This document shows positions 27,550-36,971 of a stretch of DNA of 64,000 nt, piece by piece. The DNA is from Desulfocurvibacter africanus subsp. africanus DSM 2603 (GTDB lineage: Bacteria > Desulfobacterota > Desulfovibrionia > Desulfovibrionales > Desulfovibrionaceae), in contig NZ_KE383873.1 in NCBI RefSeq assembly GCF_000422545.1, positions 227,905 to 291,904 on the forward strand. The letters are read 5' to 3'. Both the position numbers and the translations under genes were made by a program. The notes below the pieces were generated by a model. It saw nothing but the letters and a program-made list of their open reading frames with translations, ran no database searches and was not told the origin of the DNA. Position 1 is the stretch's first letter; each line of letters begins with the position of its first letter.

Positions 27550-28089
27550 ATGAAGAATGAGAAAAGACAGGAAGGCAAGATGGACATGCAGGCGATGATG
27601 GCAGCGTACAAAAAGCTGGCAGTTCCGGGCGCCCCCCACGCGCTGCTGGCGGGCCTGGCGGGAAGCTGGGCCACCTGGACCAGGGCCTGGATGGAACCGG
27701 GCCAGCCCCCGACGGAAACCACCGGCACCTGCGAACAGAAGATGCTCCTGGGCGGGCGCTACCTGCAGCAGGAGTATGCCGGCGATATGATGGGAGACCA
27801 GTTCACGGGCATCAACCTCATCGGGTACGACAACCATACGCAGAAATACGTCTCGGTCTGGTACGATTCGATGAGCACCGGCATCGTTTGTTTCGAGGGG
27901 ACCGCCAGCGCGGATGGCAAAACAATTACCCAGGAAGCAAGCTACGATGACCCGGTCAGAGGTCCACTGCTGTGGCGCAGCGTGACCAGGATCGTGGACG
28001 CGGACACCCTGGAATATGAAATGTACCTCACTCCGAAGGGTGGCCAGGAGGAGAAGGCGATGGAAATGACGGTCGCGCGCAAGCGATAA
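27550..28089 (+). CDS. DUF1579 family protein
   Basis: Protein of 179 residues. I chose the ATG at 27550, which has GGAGG seven bases upstream; a longer in-frame start at 27466 runs through an inverted repeat. Family pattern: LAGLAGSWATWTRAWMEPGQ, CEQKMLLGGRYLQQEY, GINLIGYDNHTQKYVSVWYD, SMSTGIVCFEGTAS and DADTLEYEMYLTPKGG. DUF1579 proteins have a lipocalin-like beta barrel; their role is unknown. It has no signal peptide. Confidence 0.85.
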   Translation: MKNEKRQEGKMDMQAMMAAYKKLAVPGAPHALLAGLAGSWATWTRAWMEPGQPPTETTGTCEQKMLLGGRYLQQEYAGDMMGDQFTGINLIGYDNHTQKYVSVWYDSMSTGIVCFEGTASADGKTITQEASYDDPVRGPLLWRSVTRIVDADTLEYEMYLTPKGGQEEKAMEMTVARKR

Positions 28090-28108
28090 CTCGACCCGAA
28101 GGGAGAGG

Positions 28109-28190
28109 CGGCGCTCGCCCGGTCGGCAACACGCTTTGGCCTGTATCCGAACCCGGTGGCGCAGTGGAAGGAGCAAGCCCTGGAGGGGCT
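28109..28190 (+). pseudogene. IS3-family OrfA fragment
   Basis: Frame reads EAALARSATRFGLYPNPVAQ then WKEQALEGL. It resembles the helix-turn-helix of IS3-type OrfA proteins (L-A-x-x-F-x-V-H-P-x-Q-I-x-Q-W-K-x-Q). Nothing else of the IS is intact between here and 28354. A similar scrap lies on the far side of the oxidoreductase operon. Confidence 0.5.
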
Positions 28191-28354
28191 GACTATAGCG
28201 CTCCCCTGGAAGCCATCTACAGCCAGGCGGCACGGGGCGGAATCACGCTGCCGCGAGAGGGCTCGTGGATCGGAACGGCGCAAGGAGGCCTGGGGGCTGC
28301 CCGGTGGATCACCACCAGTCAATGTTATTCCCGCCCGTGAGGCAAGGAGTGAGC

Positions 28355-28897
28355 ATGAAGAGCCCAGCCAAGGCAGCCCTGACCAGCAAGGAACCTGCTC
28401 CATCCGTGGAGAAATGCAAGATCACGCTGAAGGTCAACGGGGTTCTGCAACGGATCGAGGTCGCCCCCTGGACGACCCTGCTTGACGTTCTGCGCGACCG
28501 GTTGAACCTCACCGGAACGAAGAAGGGCTGCGATCATGGCCAGTGCGGAGCCTGCACGGTTCTCGTGAACGGGGAGCGCATCGTCTCGTGCCTGACCCTG
28601 GCGGTCATGCAGGACGGCGCGGAGGTGACGACGATCGAAGGCTTGGCCGCGGGGGAGGAATTGCACCCTTTGCAGGCGGCCTTCATCGAGCACGACGCCT
28701 TCCAGTGCGGGTACTGCACGCCGGGCCAGATATGCTCGGCAGCGGGTTTGATCAATGAAGGCAGGGCCAAGTCGCCGGGCGACATACGCGAGCTGATGAG
28801 CGGCAACCTCTGCCGCTGCGGCGCGTATCAGAACATCGTCGCCGCCGTGCAGGAGGTGATGCGGACAAAGGACAACGACGAGAGGGGTGAGCCGTGA
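28355..28897 (+). CDS. Molybdenum hydroxylase, 2Fe-2S subunit (PaoA/YagT-like)
   Basis: Small subunit of 180 residues that carries electrons from the molybdenum site to FAD. The first 2Fe-2S ligands are in GCDHGQCGACTVLVNGERIV and the following SC; the second set is in FQCGYCTPGQIC and GNLCRCGAYQNIV. PaoA of E. coli has a Tat signal before this core; here the N-terminus is only about 40 residues of ordinary polar sequence, so the enzyme is probably cytoplasmic. The ATG at 28355 has AAGGAG upstream. It overlaps the FAD-subunit gene by four bases. Confidence 0.92.
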   Translation: MKSPAKAALTSKEPAPSVEKCKITLKVNGVLQRIEVAPWTTLLDVLRDRLNLTGTKKGCDHGQCGACTVLVNGERIVSCLTLAVMQDGAEVTTIEGLAAGEELHPLQAAFIEHDAFQCGYCTPGQICSAAGLINEGRAKSPGDIRELMSGNLCRCGAYQNIVAAVQEVMRTKDNDERGEP

Positions 28898-29889
28898 ACA
28901 GGTTCAGCTACATCCGGGCCGAAGACATGACGAGCGCCTTGCGGGAGATCGCCTCGGCTCCCGGGGCCAGATTCATCGCCGGAGGCACCAACCTGATCGA
29001 CCTGATGAAGGAAAACGTCGAGAAGCCCGGCAGGCTGATCGACATCACCCGCCTTGCGCTGCGCCGCATCCAGTCCCTGGCCGACGGCGGGCTGCGCATC
29101 GGCGCGCTGGCCACGAACTCCGGCGTTGCCTACGACCAGGAGGTCGAGCGGCGCTATCCGCTGCTCGCGCAGGCGATCCTGGCCGGGGCGTCGGCCCAGC
29201 TGCGCAACATGGCCACGGTTGGCGGCAACCTCATGCAGCGAACCCGCTGCAGCTACTTTTACGACACGGCCACGCCCTGCAACAAGCGCGAGCCCGGAAC
29301 GCGATGCTCGGCCCGGGAGGGCTTCAATCGAGGCCACGCGATCCTGGGGACCAGCGCCCAGTGCATCGCCGTGCATCCCTCGGACATGTGCGTCGCCCTG
29401 CTCGCCCTGGACGCGGTGGTGCGCGTCAGTGGGCCGGACGGCGAGCGCACGATCCCCATGGCCGAGTTCCACCGCCTGCCCGGCGACACGCCGCACACCG
29501 ACACCAACCTCGGGGCCGCTGAACTGATCACCGCCATCGACCTGCCCGCCGAGGGCTTCCCGCGCCATTTTGCCTACCTCAAGGTGCGCGACCGGGCCTC
29601 GTACGCCTTTGCGCTGGTCTCCGTGGCCGCCGCCCTCGACATCGAGCAGGGGACCATCGGGCGGGCGCGGATCGCGCTTGGCGGCGTGGCGCACAAACCC
29701 TGGCGCGACCCGCAGGCGGAGGCTTTGCTCCAAGGCAGGAGCGCCACGGCGGAGAGCTTCGCCCAGGCCGCCGAGGTCGTGCTGCGCGGCGCACAAGGCT
29801 TCGAGCACAACCGGTTCAAGATCGAGTTGGCGAAACACGCGGTCGTGCGCGCCCTGAGCCGGGCCGCAACGAGGGAGGGCGCAGCATGA
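28894..29889 (+). CDS. Molybdenum hydroxylase, FAD subunit with extra 4Fe-4S site (PaoB/YagS-like)
   Basis: Protein of 331 residues, CO-dehydrogenase-type FAD-binding fold. FAD-loop motifs are FIAGGTNLIDLMK (about 29-41) and TVGGNLMQRTRC. A Cys-rich insert, RCSYFYDTATPCNKREPGTR followed by CSA, matches the 4Fe-4S insertion known in PaoB and 4-hydroxybenzoyl-CoA reductase. It starts with GTG inside the stop region of the small subunit and overlaps the large-subunit gene by four bases, so the three are translated together. Confidence 0.92.
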   Translation: MNRFSYIRAEDMTSALREIASAPGARFIAGGTNLIDLMKENVEKPGRLIDITRLALRRIQSLADGGLRIGALATNSGVAYDQEVERRYPLLAQAILAGASAQLRNMATVGGNLMQRTRCSYFYDTATPCNKREPGTRCSAREGFNRGHAILGTSAQCIAVHPSDMCVALLALDAVVRVSGPDGERTIPMAEFHRLPGDTPHTDTNLGAAELITAIDLPAEGFPRHFAYLKVRDRASYAFALVSVAAALDIEQGTIGRARIALGGVAHKPWRDPQAEALLQGRSATAESFAQAAEVVLRGAQGFEHNRFKIELAKHAVVRALSRAATREGAA

Positions 29890-32105
29890 AGACGGCATGC
29901 ATCGGAAAGCCGGCCAACCGCGTCGACGGACTAGCCAAGGTGACGGGCTCGGCCAGGTACGCCGCCGAGCACAACATCCCGAACCTGGTCTACGGATACG
30001 TCGTGCCCAGCACCATTGCCAAGGGCCGGATCAACTCCCTGGACGCGTCCGAGGCGCTCGGGCTGCCGGGGGTATTGCAGGTCTTCAGCCATGAGAACAG
30101 CCCGAGGTCCGCGCAATCAGGCGACGCCTACAACGACGACGTCGCTCCTCCCGGTTCCCCGTTCCGTCCGCTCGCAAGCGCCGAAATCCTGTTCAGCACC
30201 CAGCCCGTGGCGCTGGTCGTGGCCGACAGCTTCGAGCTCGCCCGGCACGCGGCGTCGCTCGTCCGGGTGGAGTACGCGCGGGAGGCCCACGCCACCGAGC
30301 TGTATGCCGAGCGTGGCAGAGCGTACGAGCCCAGACCCCGTGAATTCATCCCGAACCCGCATGTGCGCGGCGACGCCGACAGCCGGTTCGCCGAGGCCGC
30401 CGTGCGCATCGACGCCGAATACCGAGTCCCGGCCGAGCATCACCATCCCATGGAGCCGTTCGCGACCACGGTGGTCCGGCACGAGAGCGGCAAGCTGACC
30501 GTGTACGACAAGACCCAGGGGGCGCAGAACGTCCGCAATTACCTCTGCAACGTGTTCGGTTGCTCCAGGGAGGAGCTGCGGGTCGTGACGCCCTACATGG
30601 GCGGAGGATTCGGCTCGGGCCTGCGCCCCCAGTTCCAGGTCTTCCTGGCCGTGCTGGCCGCCCGGGAACTCAAGCGCTCGGTCCGCGTCTCGCTCACGCG
30701 CCTGCAGATGCTGGGCTTGCCGCGCCGCCCGGCCACCTGGCAAAAGGTCGCCCTGGGAGCCTCGACGGACGGTGCGCTCCAGGCCCTTATTCACGAGGCG
30801 CTGGCCGAGACCTCCCGCTTCGAGGACTACAGCGAACCCGTCACCATCTGGTCGGATCTGCTCTACCGCTGCGACGACGCCAGGCTCGCACACCGCGTCG
30901 TTCCGCTCGACCTCCCCTCGCCGGGCGACATGCGGGCTCCGGGCGCGGCGTGGGGACTCTACGCGCTGGAATGCGCCATGGACGAACTCGCTTACGAGAC
31001 CGGCATCGACCCCATCGAGCTGCGGCTCAGGAACTACACGCAGCGGGACCACGTCGAGGACAAGCCGTTTTCGAGCAAGGAACTGCGCGCCTGTTACCAG
31101 CTTGGCGCGGAGCGCTTCGGCTGGGCGCGGCGCACAGCCCGGCCGCGCTCCAGGCAGGAGGGCGAAAAGCTCGTGGGCTGGGGCATGGCCGGGGGCATAT
31201 GGGACGCCTTCCAGACGGGAGCTGAAGCAAACGCGGTGCTCACGGCCGACGGCAGGCTCATGGTCAACTCCGCGGCCATGGACATCGGCACCGGCACCTG
31301 CACGATCATGACCCAGATCGCCGCCGAGACGCTGGGGCTGCCCATCGAGAAGGTGACTTTCACGCTCGGTGATTCAGCGCTGCCCGATGCGCCCGTGGAG
31401 GGCGGCTCGTGGACGGCGTCCACGGTGGGCTCGGCGGTCAGGGCCGTGTGCATGAAGGTCGGCGACACGCTGCTCCGTTCGGCGCGGGAGATCGCGGATT
31501 CGCCGCTGGCCGGCTGCGGGCCGCAGGACGTCCTGTTCGCCGAAGGCAATATTTGCTCGTGCCAGGACCCGTCCCGGTCCGTGTCCATCGTCCGGGCCAT
31601 GCGCCAGGCCGGGCTGGGGGCCATCGAGGAGACGGCCTCCGCAGGGCCCTTGCCCGCGCAGGAAAAGTACTCGCGCTTCACCCACTCGGCGGTCTTTGCG
31701 GAGGTGAAGGTCGACGAGGCCCTGGGCAGCGTGCGCGTCACGCGGGTCGTCAGCGCCGTGGCGGGCGGCCGCATCCTGAACCCGAAGACGGCGCGCAGCC
31801 AGATCCTGGGCTCCATCGTCATGGGCATGGGCATGGCCCTGGAGGAGGAAAGCGTGCTCGACCACCGCCTCGGGCGGTTCATGACGCGCAACCTGGCGGA
31901 TTACCACGTGCCGGTGCACGCGGACGTAGAGGGCATCGAGGTGATCTTCGTTCCCGAGCAGGACGAGATCGTCAACCCCCTCGGCGCCAAGGGGCTGGGC
32001 GAGATCGGCATCGTCGGCGTGGCGGCTGCCATCGCCAACGCGGTCTTCCACGCCACGGGCAAGCGGATCAGGGATTTGCCGATAACCCTCGACAAGCTGT
32101 TGTGA
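29886..32105 (+). CDS. Molybdenum hydroxylase, catalytic subunit (PaoC/YagR-like)
   Basis: Large subunit of 739 residues with the molybdopterin-cytosine-dinucleotide-binding fold of the xanthine oxidase family. Visible motifs: MEPFATTVV, GGGFGSGLRPQ (cofactor-binding glycine loop), DMRAPGAAWGLYALECAMDE, and the C-terminal catalytic Glu in KGLGEIGIVGVAAAIANAVF. The likely reaction is oxidation of an aldehyde or a heterocycle with water as oxygen donor; the substrate cannot be fixed from sequence. No maturation (XdhC/PaoD) gene is adjacent in the window. Confidence 0.93.
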   Translation: MKTACIGKPANRVDGLAKVTGSARYAAEHNIPNLVYGYVVPSTIAKGRINSLDASEALGLPGVLQVFSHENSPRSAQSGDAYNDDVAPPGSPFRPLASAEILFSTQPVALVVADSFELARHAASLVRVEYAREAHATELYAERGRAYEPRPREFIPNPHVRGDADSRFAEAAVRIDAEYRVPAEHHHPMEPFATTVVRHESGKLTVYDKTQGAQNVRNYLCNVFGCSREELRVVTPYMGGGFGSGLRPQFQVFLAVLAARELKRSVRVSLTRLQMLGLPRRPATWQKVALGASTDGALQALIHEALAETSRFEDYSEPVTIWSDLLYRCDDARLAHRVVPLDLPSPGDMRAPGAAWGLYALECAMDELAYETGIDPIELRLRNYTQRDHVEDKPFSSKELRACYQLGAERFGWARRTARPRSRQEGEKLVGWGMAGGIWDAFQTGAEANAVLTADGRLMVNSAAMDIGTGTCTIMTQIAAETLGLPIEKVTFTLGDSALPDAPVEGGSWTASTVGSAVRAVCMKVGDTLLRSAREIADSPLAGCGPQDVLFAEGNICSCQDPSRSVSIVRAMRQAGLGAIEETASAGPLPAQEKYSRFTHSAVFAEVKVDEALGSVRVTRVVSAVAGGRILNPKTARSQILGSIVMGMGMALEEESVLDHRLGRFMTRNLADYHVPVHADVEGIEVIFVPEQDEIVNPLGAKGLGEIGIVGVAAAIANAVFHATGKRIRDLPITLDKLL

Positions 32106-32119
32106 GGAGGCTCCGGCGA

Positions 32120-32215
32120 CACGATAGAGGTGGTCCCTATTGTCTGGACAGGTCGGCGGCGGAAATAAGGTGTAGCCGAGTTACGGTTCACGCCGCCAGG
32201 CGAGATGATGCCATG
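32120..32215. mobile_element. Possible IS3-like end remnant
   Basis: On the minus strand this stretch reads GGVNRNSATPYFRRRPVQTI, and it includes GGTGGTCCCTATTGTCTGGA on the plus strand. It looks like the conserved right-end region that follows IS3-type OrfB genes. Recognition is by general resemblance only. The rest of the gap 32106-32323 shows no gene. Confidence 0.3.
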
Positions 32216-32323
32216 CGGGCAGCGGCGGTCATCAGCCGCGGACCCTTGCCCGTTTGCCTGGTACAGCCGCCCCTTAGGTGCCGGTGTTTTGAGCACCCGA
32301 GGGCTTCGGCATCATGCTGATCT

Positions 32324-32725
32324 TCACAGCGGGAGATGCAGAAACTGATTGAAGGCGCTACGTTTGTAATCGCCAAACGCCTCGCCGTCGATGAAGCCGC
32401 GCATGCGGTAAAGCGCGAGCGCGGGCTCGAAGGCGGGTCCGCTGCCGGTCTCAAGGCTCAGCCGCGTCATGCCGCGTGCCCGCGCGGCAGCCATGATGTG
32501 GTCGAGGAGCGCGTTCCCGACGCCGCGGCGAAGGAAGGCCGGGTGCGTGCGCATCGATTTGATCTCCCCGGTGCCATCGCCGAGGCTCTTCAGTGCGCCG
32601 ATGCCCGCGATGGCGTCGCCCACCCAGGCCGACCATACCGTGACCCCTGGCGCCTTGAGGCCGCTCAGGTCGAGCGCGAAGACATGGCCGGGCGGCGAAC
32701 TGGCGTGCATCCCCTTCAGGTGCAA
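32324..32725 (-). CDS. GNAT-family acetyltransferase, start codon damaged or unusual
   Basis: Core GNAT features: ALKSLGDGTGEIKSMRTHPA, FLRRGVGNALLDHIMAAA (acetyl-CoA loop R-x-x-G-V/I-G) and LSLETGSGPAFEPALALYRM. The first conventional start is a TTG at 32725, but homologous sequence continues 23 residues upstream in frame (SFRIREDDLSGEPTLDLLR). That extension begins at ATA (32794-32792), preceded by GGAG eight bases earlier, as if an ATG had mutated to ATA. So the gene may be silenced or poorly translated. The substrate is unknown; the closest resemblance is to small N-acetyltransferases acting on small molecules or peptides. Confidence 0.75.
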   Translation of the reverse strand: MHLKGMHASSPPGHVFALDLSGLKAPGVTVWSAWVGDAIAGIGALKSLGDGTGEIKSMRTHPAFLRRGVGNALLDHIMAAARARGMTRLSLETGSGPAFEPALALYRMRGFIDGEAFGDYKRSAFNQFLHLPL

Positions 32726-32843
32726 TCGCAGCAGGTCGAGCGTCGGCTCGCCGGAAAGATCGTCTTCGCGAATCCTGAATGAATTCCAAATTATGATCTA
32801 AACTCCAGCCTTCACGGGCAAAAGCCGCAAGAGTGAAAAAGGG

Positions 32844-33899
32844 CTAGGCAACCTCGCAAGGTTCCTTCTTCTGCGCGCCCAGATGCCAGATCTTTTCCGC
32901 CCGGCTGCCCAACAGCCAGAAACTGATTCCCAATAGCCCGAAGAAGACAGCTTTGTGGCTGGCGTCCCAGAAATGCTCAAAGAAACGGGTGTATAGGTTG
33001 ATCAACAGGAACGTGATGCCAAAGCCTTTCGTCATTCCGTTCTCGTAGCGCAGGCCGTGGTAAACCGCTCCGGCTGCTACCAGGCCGAACAGAAGCGACC
33101 AGTGGAACAGCTCGATCTGCCTGATTCTTTCCCAGGAATCCATGTCTCCGTAATTGCCGAATATCGACATGATCCAAAGTGCAATGAACAGGTAGAGCAA
33201 GCCCATGGCCAGGGTTGAACGAGAAAGGTGCGCAAACCAGCCTTTCTTTTCGAGAGTCAGGGCGACTGCGCACAGGACAGCCCCGAAGAGCACGAAACGT
33301 AGAGGATAATTCATGCCCAGGTAATAGGCGCCCCAGCCAGAGACATAGCCTGTCTCCGTGCCCATCCAACTGCCAAGAGAAGTCAGGGCGAACAGCCAGA
33401 CCAGGTTCGACCTGAAATGGAAGCCGAGAAGCCCGTACACCAGAAACGCCAGCAGCAGAAGGATCGAGAAATGGCCGCTTCCCGAATCGAACACCCGCCC
33501 CAGCTGATAAATTGCCCCGGCAGTGGCCAGGACGCCGAGGAAAAGAATCGCTTCGTTGCTGAAAATCTTGTGGGGATGCTTTTTGCGCCTCTTGATTCCG
33601 AACCAGTAGATTGCCCCGGATAGACCGGACAGCCCGAAAAACTTTACGCTGTAGGGCGCATCGAAAAGAGACTCTAGAAGCGCGAGCAACACATCGTCGG
33701 CAAGGGCAGCGCCAATGGCGGTCACGATGCAGATCAAGGCAATCCAGAAAGAATACTTTGCCAATCTCTTCCAATCGAAAGAAATGACTTCAATATCCTG
33801 TTGAAGCGCCAGTGCCGTCGTGTCATCGAGAAGTCCCGCGCGGTTCCAATGCTCAAGGGCATTGTGAACCACACTGGCGTGCTTGCGATTTGTCTTCAT
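32844..33899 (-). CDS. DUF2157-like multi-pass membrane protein
   Basis: Protein of 351 residues. The first 50 residues are cytosolic and include ALEHWNRAGLLDDTTALALQ, a DUF2157-type N-terminal helical motif (W-x-x-x-G-L-I). About ten hydrophobic helices follow, ending with a short basic tail. I chose the ATG at 33899 because upstream in-frame sequence runs into a type B repeat. Ribosome-binding site is weak. Function of the family is unknown. Confidence 0.7.
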   Translation of the reverse strand: MKTNRKHASVVHNALEHWNRAGLLDDTTALALQQDIEVISFDWKRLAKYSFWIALICIVTAIGAALADDVLLALLESLFDAPYSVKFFGLSGLSGAIYWFGIKRRKKHPHKIFSNEAILFLGVLATAGAIYQLGRVFDSGSGHFSILLLLAFLVYGLLGFHFRSNLVWLFALTSLGSWMGTETGYVSGWGAYYLGMNYPLRFVLFGAVLCAVALTLEKKGWFAHLSRSTLAMGLLYLFIALWIMSIFGNYGDMDSWERIRQIELFHWSLLFGLVAAGAVYHGLRYENGMTKGFGITFLLINLYTRFFEHFWDASHKAVFFGLLGISFWLLGSRAEKIWHLGAQKKEPCEVA

Positions 33900-34099
33900 G
33901 TGTTCAGGATTATTGAAATATTTGTTCGTGTCAATTCCAATTATTACGGCCAGGAAGGGAGATCCAGGCCCGGCAATTGCCGAGAGTGGTTCGATGTGAG
34001 GAGCGTGTGAAATTCGGGCAGGGTCGTCCGGCATTGCCGCCTCCCTGCCGGCGCCACTGGAGCATGTGGTCCGACACCGGCAGCCTCCAGCAGGCTTTT

Positions 34100-34252
34100 G
34101 GAGCGATTTGCGTTTGAACTGAGAGAGGGCGCTGCCCTCTCTCAGGCTCTCTCCCGCCAGGGAATGATTTCCCTGGACCCTCATTTTCTGGTTTCTTTTG
34201 CAATCTGCTATAGGGCCGATTGCTTGTAGAACATTTTCAAAAGCAAAATGCC
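34100..34252 (-). repeat. Type B mobile element, copy 2, with a type A fragment attached
   Basis: 34100-34210 is a reverse-oriented B element with the CCAGGGAATGATTTCCCTGG palindrome and an AGAGAGGGC/GCCCTCTCT hairpin. 34211-34252 is the left end of an A element (ACATTTTCAAAAGCAAAATG). The rest of the gap 33900-34427 has no supported gene; it must contain the glycogen phosphorylase promoter. Confidence 0.7.
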
Positions 34253-34427
34253 TTGGGGCAGGAAAGCTGCCTCTATATCCTCCGCAAGTTGGTAAGCAAC
34301 GGCTCAGGGCGTCATGGGGCATCATTAGCTATTTGTGGCACATTAATAATATGCCGCCGGCAACCACGAGCCTTCTACTTGGTCTACTGGTTCCTTACGT
34401 GTGCCTCATATAGCGAGAGGTGCTGGC

Positions 34428-36953
34428 ATGGCCCATGATTCTCAAATTGATCCTGCAGTGATGATCGAGAATACGCCCGGCGCAATCAGCAGAGATTTCT
34501 GCCACCATCTTTACTATTCACAGGGCAAGGTCAGACGCACCGCGTCCATGTATGACATTGCCATGTCCACGTCCCTCGCCGTGCGAGACCGGATGCTCCA
34601 CCGGTATGTGGCCACACTGCAGCGCCTTGTGGAGCAAGATTTTCGCATTGTGGCCTATCTTTCCGCCGAGTTCCTTGTCGGGCCGCAGCTGGGCAACAAT
34701 CTCCTGTGCCTGGAGCTGACCGAGGCCGCGCGGCAAGGGCTCGCGGTAAGCGGTTTAGACCTGGATGAAATCATGGGCCAGGAGATCGAGCCGGGGCTGG
34801 GCAATGGCGGCCTTGGCCGTTTGGCGGCCTGCTACCTGGATTCGCTGGCAAGCCTCGATGTTCCGGCCATCGGCTACGGCATTCACTACGAATTCGGTCT
34901 CTTCTCCCAGGCCATCGTCGACGGCTGGCAGGTGGAGAAAGCCGACAGATGGCTGCGCATGGGTTCGCCCTGGGAACTGGTGAGGCCAGACATGGCCTAC
35001 CAGGTGGGCTTTGGCGGCCGAACGATCTCTTACACCGACACGCATGGGCGCTACTGTGCGCGCTGGGAGCCGGAACAGGTCATCCGCGGCATCGCCTGCG
35101 ACATTCCGATTCCGGGCTACAGATCCCAGCTGACCATACCGCTGCGGCTCTGGCGGGCCGAGGCGGTCGAGGAGTTCGATCTCGCCACGTACAACATGGG
35201 CAATTACATGGGTGCCGTGCTGGGCAAGATCGAATCCGAGAACGTGACCAAGGTGCTCTATCCTGTCGATGAGATGGAATCCGGCAAGCGGCTGCGGCTC
35301 AGGCAGGAGTACTTCTTCGCTTCCTGCTCGCTGCAGGACATGCTGCGCATCCATATGTTCAAGGGAAAGGCGCCCCAGGCCTTCAATGAAACCTACGCTG
35401 TCCAGCTCAACGACACGCATCCGGCCATCGCCGTGGCCGAACTCATGCGGCTCCTCGTGGACGTGCACGGGCTCGACTGGGAAACGGCTTGGGAAACGAC
35501 GCAAAAGACCTTCGCCTACACGAACCACACCCTGCTATCCGAGGCGCTGGAGCGCTGGCCCGTGGGCATGTTTGGCAGCATCCTGCCGCGCCATCTGGAG
35601 ATCATCTACGAGATCAACCGCCGCTTCCTCGACATGGTGCGCGCCATGCGTCCTGGCGACGAAGGTCTCGTGTCCAGACTGTCGCTCATCGACGAGAGCG
35701 GCGAGCGCTACGTGCGCATGGCTCACCTTGCCTGCGTGGGCAGCCATGCGGTCAACGGCGTGGCCGCGCTGCACACGGAGCTGCTCAAGTCCACAGTGCT
35801 CGAGGACTTCCACGCCCTGTGGCCGGAGCGGATACGCAACGTGACCAACGGCGTCACGCCCAGGCGATGGCTGGGGCTGAGCAATCCCAGGCTTGCCGCG
35901 CTGCTCGACAAGAGCCTCGGCACGGAATGGGTCCGGGAGTGGGAGGCCACCAGCGGCCGCCTTGCGGCATACGCGGGCGACGCCGGATTCAGGGCCCGCT
36001 GGAGGGAGATCAAGAGCGCCAACAAGTCCGCCTTGGCCCAAGTGGTGAAAGAGCGCACCGGACTGGACGTGGATCCGAACTCGCTCTTCGATGTCCAGGT
36101 CAAGCGCATCCACGAGTACAAGCGGCAGCACCTGAACGTGCTGCACATCGTCAGCCGCTACCTGCGGCTGAAGAACGAGCCGCACACCGACCTGCCGCCA
36201 AGGACGTTCATCTTCGCAGGCAAGGCCGCGCCGAGCTACTACATGGCCAAGCTGATCATCCGGCTCATCAATGGCGTCTCCAGGGTTCTGGAGAGGGACC
36301 AGGCGACGCGGGATCGGCTGAAGGTGGTGTTCCTGCCCAATTTCAACGTGGGCCTTGGCCAAACGATCTACCCCGCGGCGGACCTGTCGGAGCAGATATC
36401 CCTGGCAGGCAAGGAGGCCTCGGGAACGGGCAACATGAAGTTCATGATGAACGGCGCGCTGACGATCGGAACCCTGGATGGCGCCAACGTCGAGATCCTC
36501 GAAGCGGTCGGCGGGGAGGATTTCTTCCTGTTCGGCCTCTCCGCGCGGGAAGTGGCCGAGGCCAAGGCGGGTGGCTACTCGCCGGGGAGCTGCCTCGACG
36601 GCGATCCGGCCCTGCGCGAGGCCCTTGAACTCATCTCCTCGGGCTTCTTCGGCGACGGGGACGGTTCGCTGTTCCGGCCGCTGGTGGATAACCTGTTGTA
36701 TTCGGACGAGTACATGCTCCTGGCTGATTTCAAGAGCTATCGCGCCTGCCAGGAGCGCGTCGATGCGGCCTGGCGCGACCAGGACGCATGGAGTGCCAGA
36801 TCCATCCGCAACGTGGCGGGCTCCGGACGATTCTCCTCGGACAGGGCCATTCGCGAATACTGCCAAACCATCTGGGGTGTGAAGCCGCTGTCCCGCCTGG
36901 GTGGTGGCATCCATCAGAACTGCGCGGCGGATATTCCCATAGGGGAGCGTTGA
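34428..36953 (+). CDS. glgP: Glycogen/starch phosphorylase
   Basis: Protein of 841 residues, the usual length. It releases glucose-1-phosphate from alpha-1,4-glucan using pyridoxal phosphate. Conserved regions seen: VAYLSAEFLVGPQLGNN, EPGLGNGGLGRLAACYLDSL, PAIGYGIHYEFGLF, NDTHPAIAVAELMR, and the PLP-lysine segment ASGTGNMKFMMNGALTIGTL with DGANVEI. The start at 34428 has GAGAGGTG upstream; an in-frame earlier ATG is weaker. It likely shares a transcript with the following gene (18 bases apart). Confidence 0.96.
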   Translation: MAHDSQIDPAVMIENTPGAISRDFCHHLYYSQGKVRRTASMYDIAMSTSLAVRDRMLHRYVATLQRLVEQDFRIVAYLSAEFLVGPQLGNNLLCLELTEAARQGLAVSGLDLDEIMGQEIEPGLGNGGLGRLAACYLDSLASLDVPAIGYGIHYEFGLFSQAIVDGWQVEKADRWLRMGSPWELVRPDMAYQVGFGGRTISYTDTHGRYCARWEPEQVIRGIACDIPIPGYRSQLTIPLRLWRAEAVEEFDLATYNMGNYMGAVLGKIESENVTKVLYPVDEMESGKRLRLRQEYFFASCSLQDMLRIHMFKGKAPQAFNETYAVQLNDTHPAIAVAELMRLLVDVHGLDWETAWETTQKTFAYTNHTLLSEALERWPVGMFGSILPRHLEIIYEINRRFLDMVRAMRPGDEGLVSRLSLIDESGERYVRMAHLACVGSHAVNGVAALHTELLKSTVLEDFHALWPERIRNVTNGVTPRRWLGLSNPRLAALLDKSLGTEWVREWEATSGRLAAYAGDAGFRARWREIKSANKSALAQVVKERTGLDVDPNSLFDVQVKRIHEYKRQHLNVLHIVSRYLRLKNEPHTDLPPRTFIFAGKAAPSYYMAKLIIRLINGVSRVLERDQATRDRLKVVFLPNFNVGLGQTIYPAADLSEQISLAGKEASGTGNMKFMMNGALTIGTLDGANVEILEAVGGEDFFLFGLSAREVAEAKAGGYSPGSCLDGDPALREALELISSGFFGDGDGSLFRPLVDNLLYSDEYMLLADFKSYRACQERVDAAWRDQDAWSARSIRNVAGSGRFSSDRAIREYCQTIWGVKPLSRLGGGIHQNCAADIPIGER

Positions 36954-36971
36954 CGGCTTTGGAGGTATCAG

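Noticed and set aside
5615-28212. Near-identical short words at 5615-5632 and 28194-28211 (CGCTCCCCTGGAA)
   Set aside because: Only about 16 of 17 bases match and flanks do not align; could be chance or a shared IS scrap.
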